NCBI GenBank assembly: GCA_025362765.1 | Contig: JANYFI010000305.1 | Coordinates: 1-7,507, forward strand | Source: Ferruginibacter sp. | Lineage (GTDB): Bacteria; Bacteroidota; Bacteroidia; Chitinophagales; Chitinophagaceae | Direction: 5' to 3' | DNA: 7,507 nucleotides | In this document: one piece after another, positions 5,670-7,507 of the stretch | Layout of the letters: every line of letters begins with the position of its first letter | How positions within the stretch are numbered: the stretch's first letter is position 1 | Program-made: the position numbers and the translations under genes | Notes under the pieces: model-generated | The model's database searches: none | What the model saw: only the letters and a program-made list of their open reading frames with translations | What the model was told of the DNA's origin: nothing

Positions 5670-7507
5670 ATGCATGTAATTAAAAGAAATGGTAAAAAAG
5701 AAACCATTAAATTCGATAAGGTAACCGCCCGTATTGAAAAATTATCCTACAGTTTAAGCCCGCTGGTAAATGCCATTGACGTTGCTAAAAAAGTAATTGA
5801 AGGTATTTATGATGGCGTGCCAACAACGGAACTGGATAACCTGGCTGCGGAAACGGCGGCGTCTCTGGCTACCAAACATCCTGACTATGCTATTTTAGCG
5901 TCAAGGATCGCCGTTAGTAACCTGCATAAAAATACGATCAAATCTTTTTCGGAGACGATGAAGAAATTATACCTGTACGTTGATAAATCAAACGGAAAGG
6001 CATCCCCCCTGCTGGCCGATGATGTGTGGGCGGTGATTGAAGAACATGCAGAAGTATTGGACAGCACCATTATTTACGACCGTGATTTTGGCTTTGATTA
6101 TTTTGGTTTTAAAACATTGGAAAAAGCTTACCTGTTAAAAGTAGACGGTAAAATAGTAGAGCGGCCACAGCACATGTTTATGCGGGTGTCTGTTGGCATT
6201 CACAAAACAGATATTGACAGCATTATTAAAACCTATAACCTGCTGAGCGAACGCTGGTTTACACATGCTACTCCAACCTTGTTTAATGCCGGCACACCAA
6301 AAGCACAAATGAGCAGTTGCTTTTTGCTGACCATGAAAGAAGACAGCATTGATGGCATTTATGATACGTTGAAACAAACCGCTAAAATCTCTCAAAGTGC
6401 CGGTGGCATTGGTTTAGCGATACATGACATTCGTGCAACGGGAAGTTATATCGGTGGCACCAACGGAACCAGCAATGGTATTGTTCCCATGTTGCGGGTA
6501 TTTAACGATACCGCCCGCTACGTTGACCAGGGCGGCGGCAAACGCAAAGGCGCTTTTGCTATTTATATTGAACCATGGCATGCGGATATTTTTTCTTTTT
6601 TAGACCTCAGGAAAAATCATGGTAAAGAAGAAATGCGTGCAAGGGATTTATTTTATGCCTTGTGGATATGCGACCTCTTTATGAAAAGGGTTGAAGCAGA
6701 CGGACAATGGAGTCTGTTCTGCCCCAACGAAGCACCGGGCCTGAGCGATTGCCATGGTGAAGCATTTGAAAAATTATATACCCGATACGAAGCAGAAGGA
6801 AGGGCAAGAAAAACCATCAAGGCACAGGAACTTTGGTTTGCCATTTTAGATTCGCAGATTGAAACCGGCACGCCTTACATGTTGTATAAAGATGCTGCCA
6901 ACAGCAAGAGCAACCAGCAAAACCTGGGCACTATCAAAAGCAGTAACCTGTGTACAGAAATCATTGAATATACCAGCCCGGATGAAGTAGCGGTTTGTAA
7001 CCTCGCTTCTATTGCTTTGCCACGTTTTGTGATCAATGGCAAATTTGATATGGATAAGTTATACGAAGTAACTTACCAGGCTACACTGAATTTAAACAAG
7101 ATCATCGATTACAATTATTATCCTGTTGAAGAAGCAAAGAACAGCAATATGCGTCACCGCCCGATTGGATTAGGGGTACAAGGTTTGGCTGATGCATTTA
7201 TCCTGTTGCGTCTTCCGTTTGAAAGTGATTTAGCGAAGATCCTGAACAAGAATATTTTTGAGACCATCTACTTTGCGGCCATGACAGCAAGTAAAGACCT
7301 GGCTTTGAAAGAAGGCGCTTACGAAAGTTTCCATGGTTCTCCATTATCAAAAGGAAAGTTCCAGTTTGACCTTTGGAATGTACAACCATCTGACCGCTGG
7401 GATTGGGAAAGTTTAAGAACAGAAGTAATAGAACATGGTGTAAGAAACAGCTTATTGGTGGCACCAATGCCGACTGCTTCCACTTCACAAATATTAGGCA
7501 ACAACGA
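5670..7507 (+). CDS. nrdA: Ribonucleoside-diphosphate reductase large subunit (class I, eukaryote-like R1), 3' end cut by the window
   Basis: The catalytic R1 subunit, which reduces ribonucleoside diphosphates using the radical from NrdB. The frame is open from ATG 5670 to the right edge, with 612 complete codons; eukaryotic R1 is about 790, so roughly 180 residues including the radical-relay tyrosine pair and C-terminal cysteines lie outside. Residues 1-92 are the ATP-cone activity domain ([18 protein letters not shown]), with D56 matching the human activity-site D57. The specificity site is present: D225, R255, and loop 2 with Q287 and R292. Active-site residues are C217 (SSCFL), N426, C428 and E430 (SNLCTE), and C443 (VAVCNLAS). 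[14 protein letters not shown] at the edge is the phosphate-binding loop region. Residue numbers run one below human R1 at each checked site. MHVIKR is the standard start, without a Shine-Dalgarno sequence. It follows nrdB and is probably in the same operon. Confidence 0.97.
   Translation, partial: MHVIKRNGKKETIKFDKVTARIEKLSYSLSPLVNAIDVAKKVIEGIYDGVPTTELDNLAAETAASLATKHPDYAILASRIAVSNLHKNTIKSFSETMKKLYLYVDKSNGKASPLLADDVWAVIEEHAEVLDSTIIYDRDFGFDYFGFKTLEKAYLLKVDGKIVERPQHMFMRVSVGIHKTDIDSIIKTYNLLSERWFTHATPTLFNAGTPKAQMSSCFLLTMKEDSIDGIYDTLKQTAKISQSAGGIGLAIHDIRATGSYIGGTNGTSNGIVPMLRVFNDTARYVDQGGGKRKGAFAIYIEPWHADIFSFLDLRKNHGKEEMRARDLFYALWICDLFMKRVEADGQWSLFCPNEAPGLSDCHGEAFEKLYTRYEAEGRARKTIKAQELWFAILDSQIETGTPYMLYKDAANSKSNQQNLGTIKSSNLCTEIIEYTSPDEVAVCNLASIALPRFVINGKFDMDKLYEVTYQATLNLNKIIDYNYYPVEEAKNSNMRHRPIGLGVQGLADAFILLRLPFESDLAKILNKNIFETIYFAAMTASKDLALKEGAYESFHGSPLSKGKFQFDLWNVQPSDRWDWESLRTEVIEHGVRNSLLVAPMPTASTSQILGNN

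Overview
The window reads as an ordinary chromosomal stretch of a Bacteroidetes bacterium, probably of the Chitinophagaceae type. Three things point there: no real gene has a Shine-Dalgarno sequence at its start, TAnnTTTG-like -7 elements lie upstream of two genes, and the proteins have Bacteroidetes-style forms (a DnaQ/GIY-YIG fusion, Tex, and a eukaryote-like class I ribonucleotide reductase in the order nrdB-nrdA). The taxonomic placement is inference, since no rRNA or other marker gene is present.

Layout, all on the + strand. Positions 1-355 are AT-rich and hold one weak 81-codon reading frame without an ATG start, possibly the tail of a decayed gene. 356-1723 encodes a DEDDh exonuclease fused to a UvrC/Cho-type GIY-YIG nuclease domain, a likely DNA-repair enzyme. 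1795-4035 encodes the complete Tex protein (S1, HhH and YqgF-like domains). 4036-4573 is a long non-coding interval (538 bases) unusually rich in inverted repeats. 4574-5545 encodes the complete ribonucleotide reductase small subunit, NrdB. 5546-5669 is a spacer with a 12-bp hairpin. From 5670 the large subunit NrdA runs off the right edge, with 612 complete codons visible and about three quarters of the protein present.

NrdB and NrdA together make deoxyribonucleotides; all metal ligands, the radical tyrosine, the active-site cysteines and the main allosteric residues that fall inside the window are present, so the enzyme should be functional. The exonuclease/GIY-YIG protein and Tex are separate genes with their own upstream gaps, and nothing shows that they are functionally tied to the nrd genes.

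No mobile element, tRNA, rRNA or CRISPR array was seen. The least explained part is the 4036-4573 interval, with a perfect 16-bp inverted repeat, nested complementary segments that could fold into a three-way junction, and a 14-bp palindrome just before nrdB. These are good candidates for ribonucleotide reductase control elements or a small structured RNA, but none matches a family I can name.
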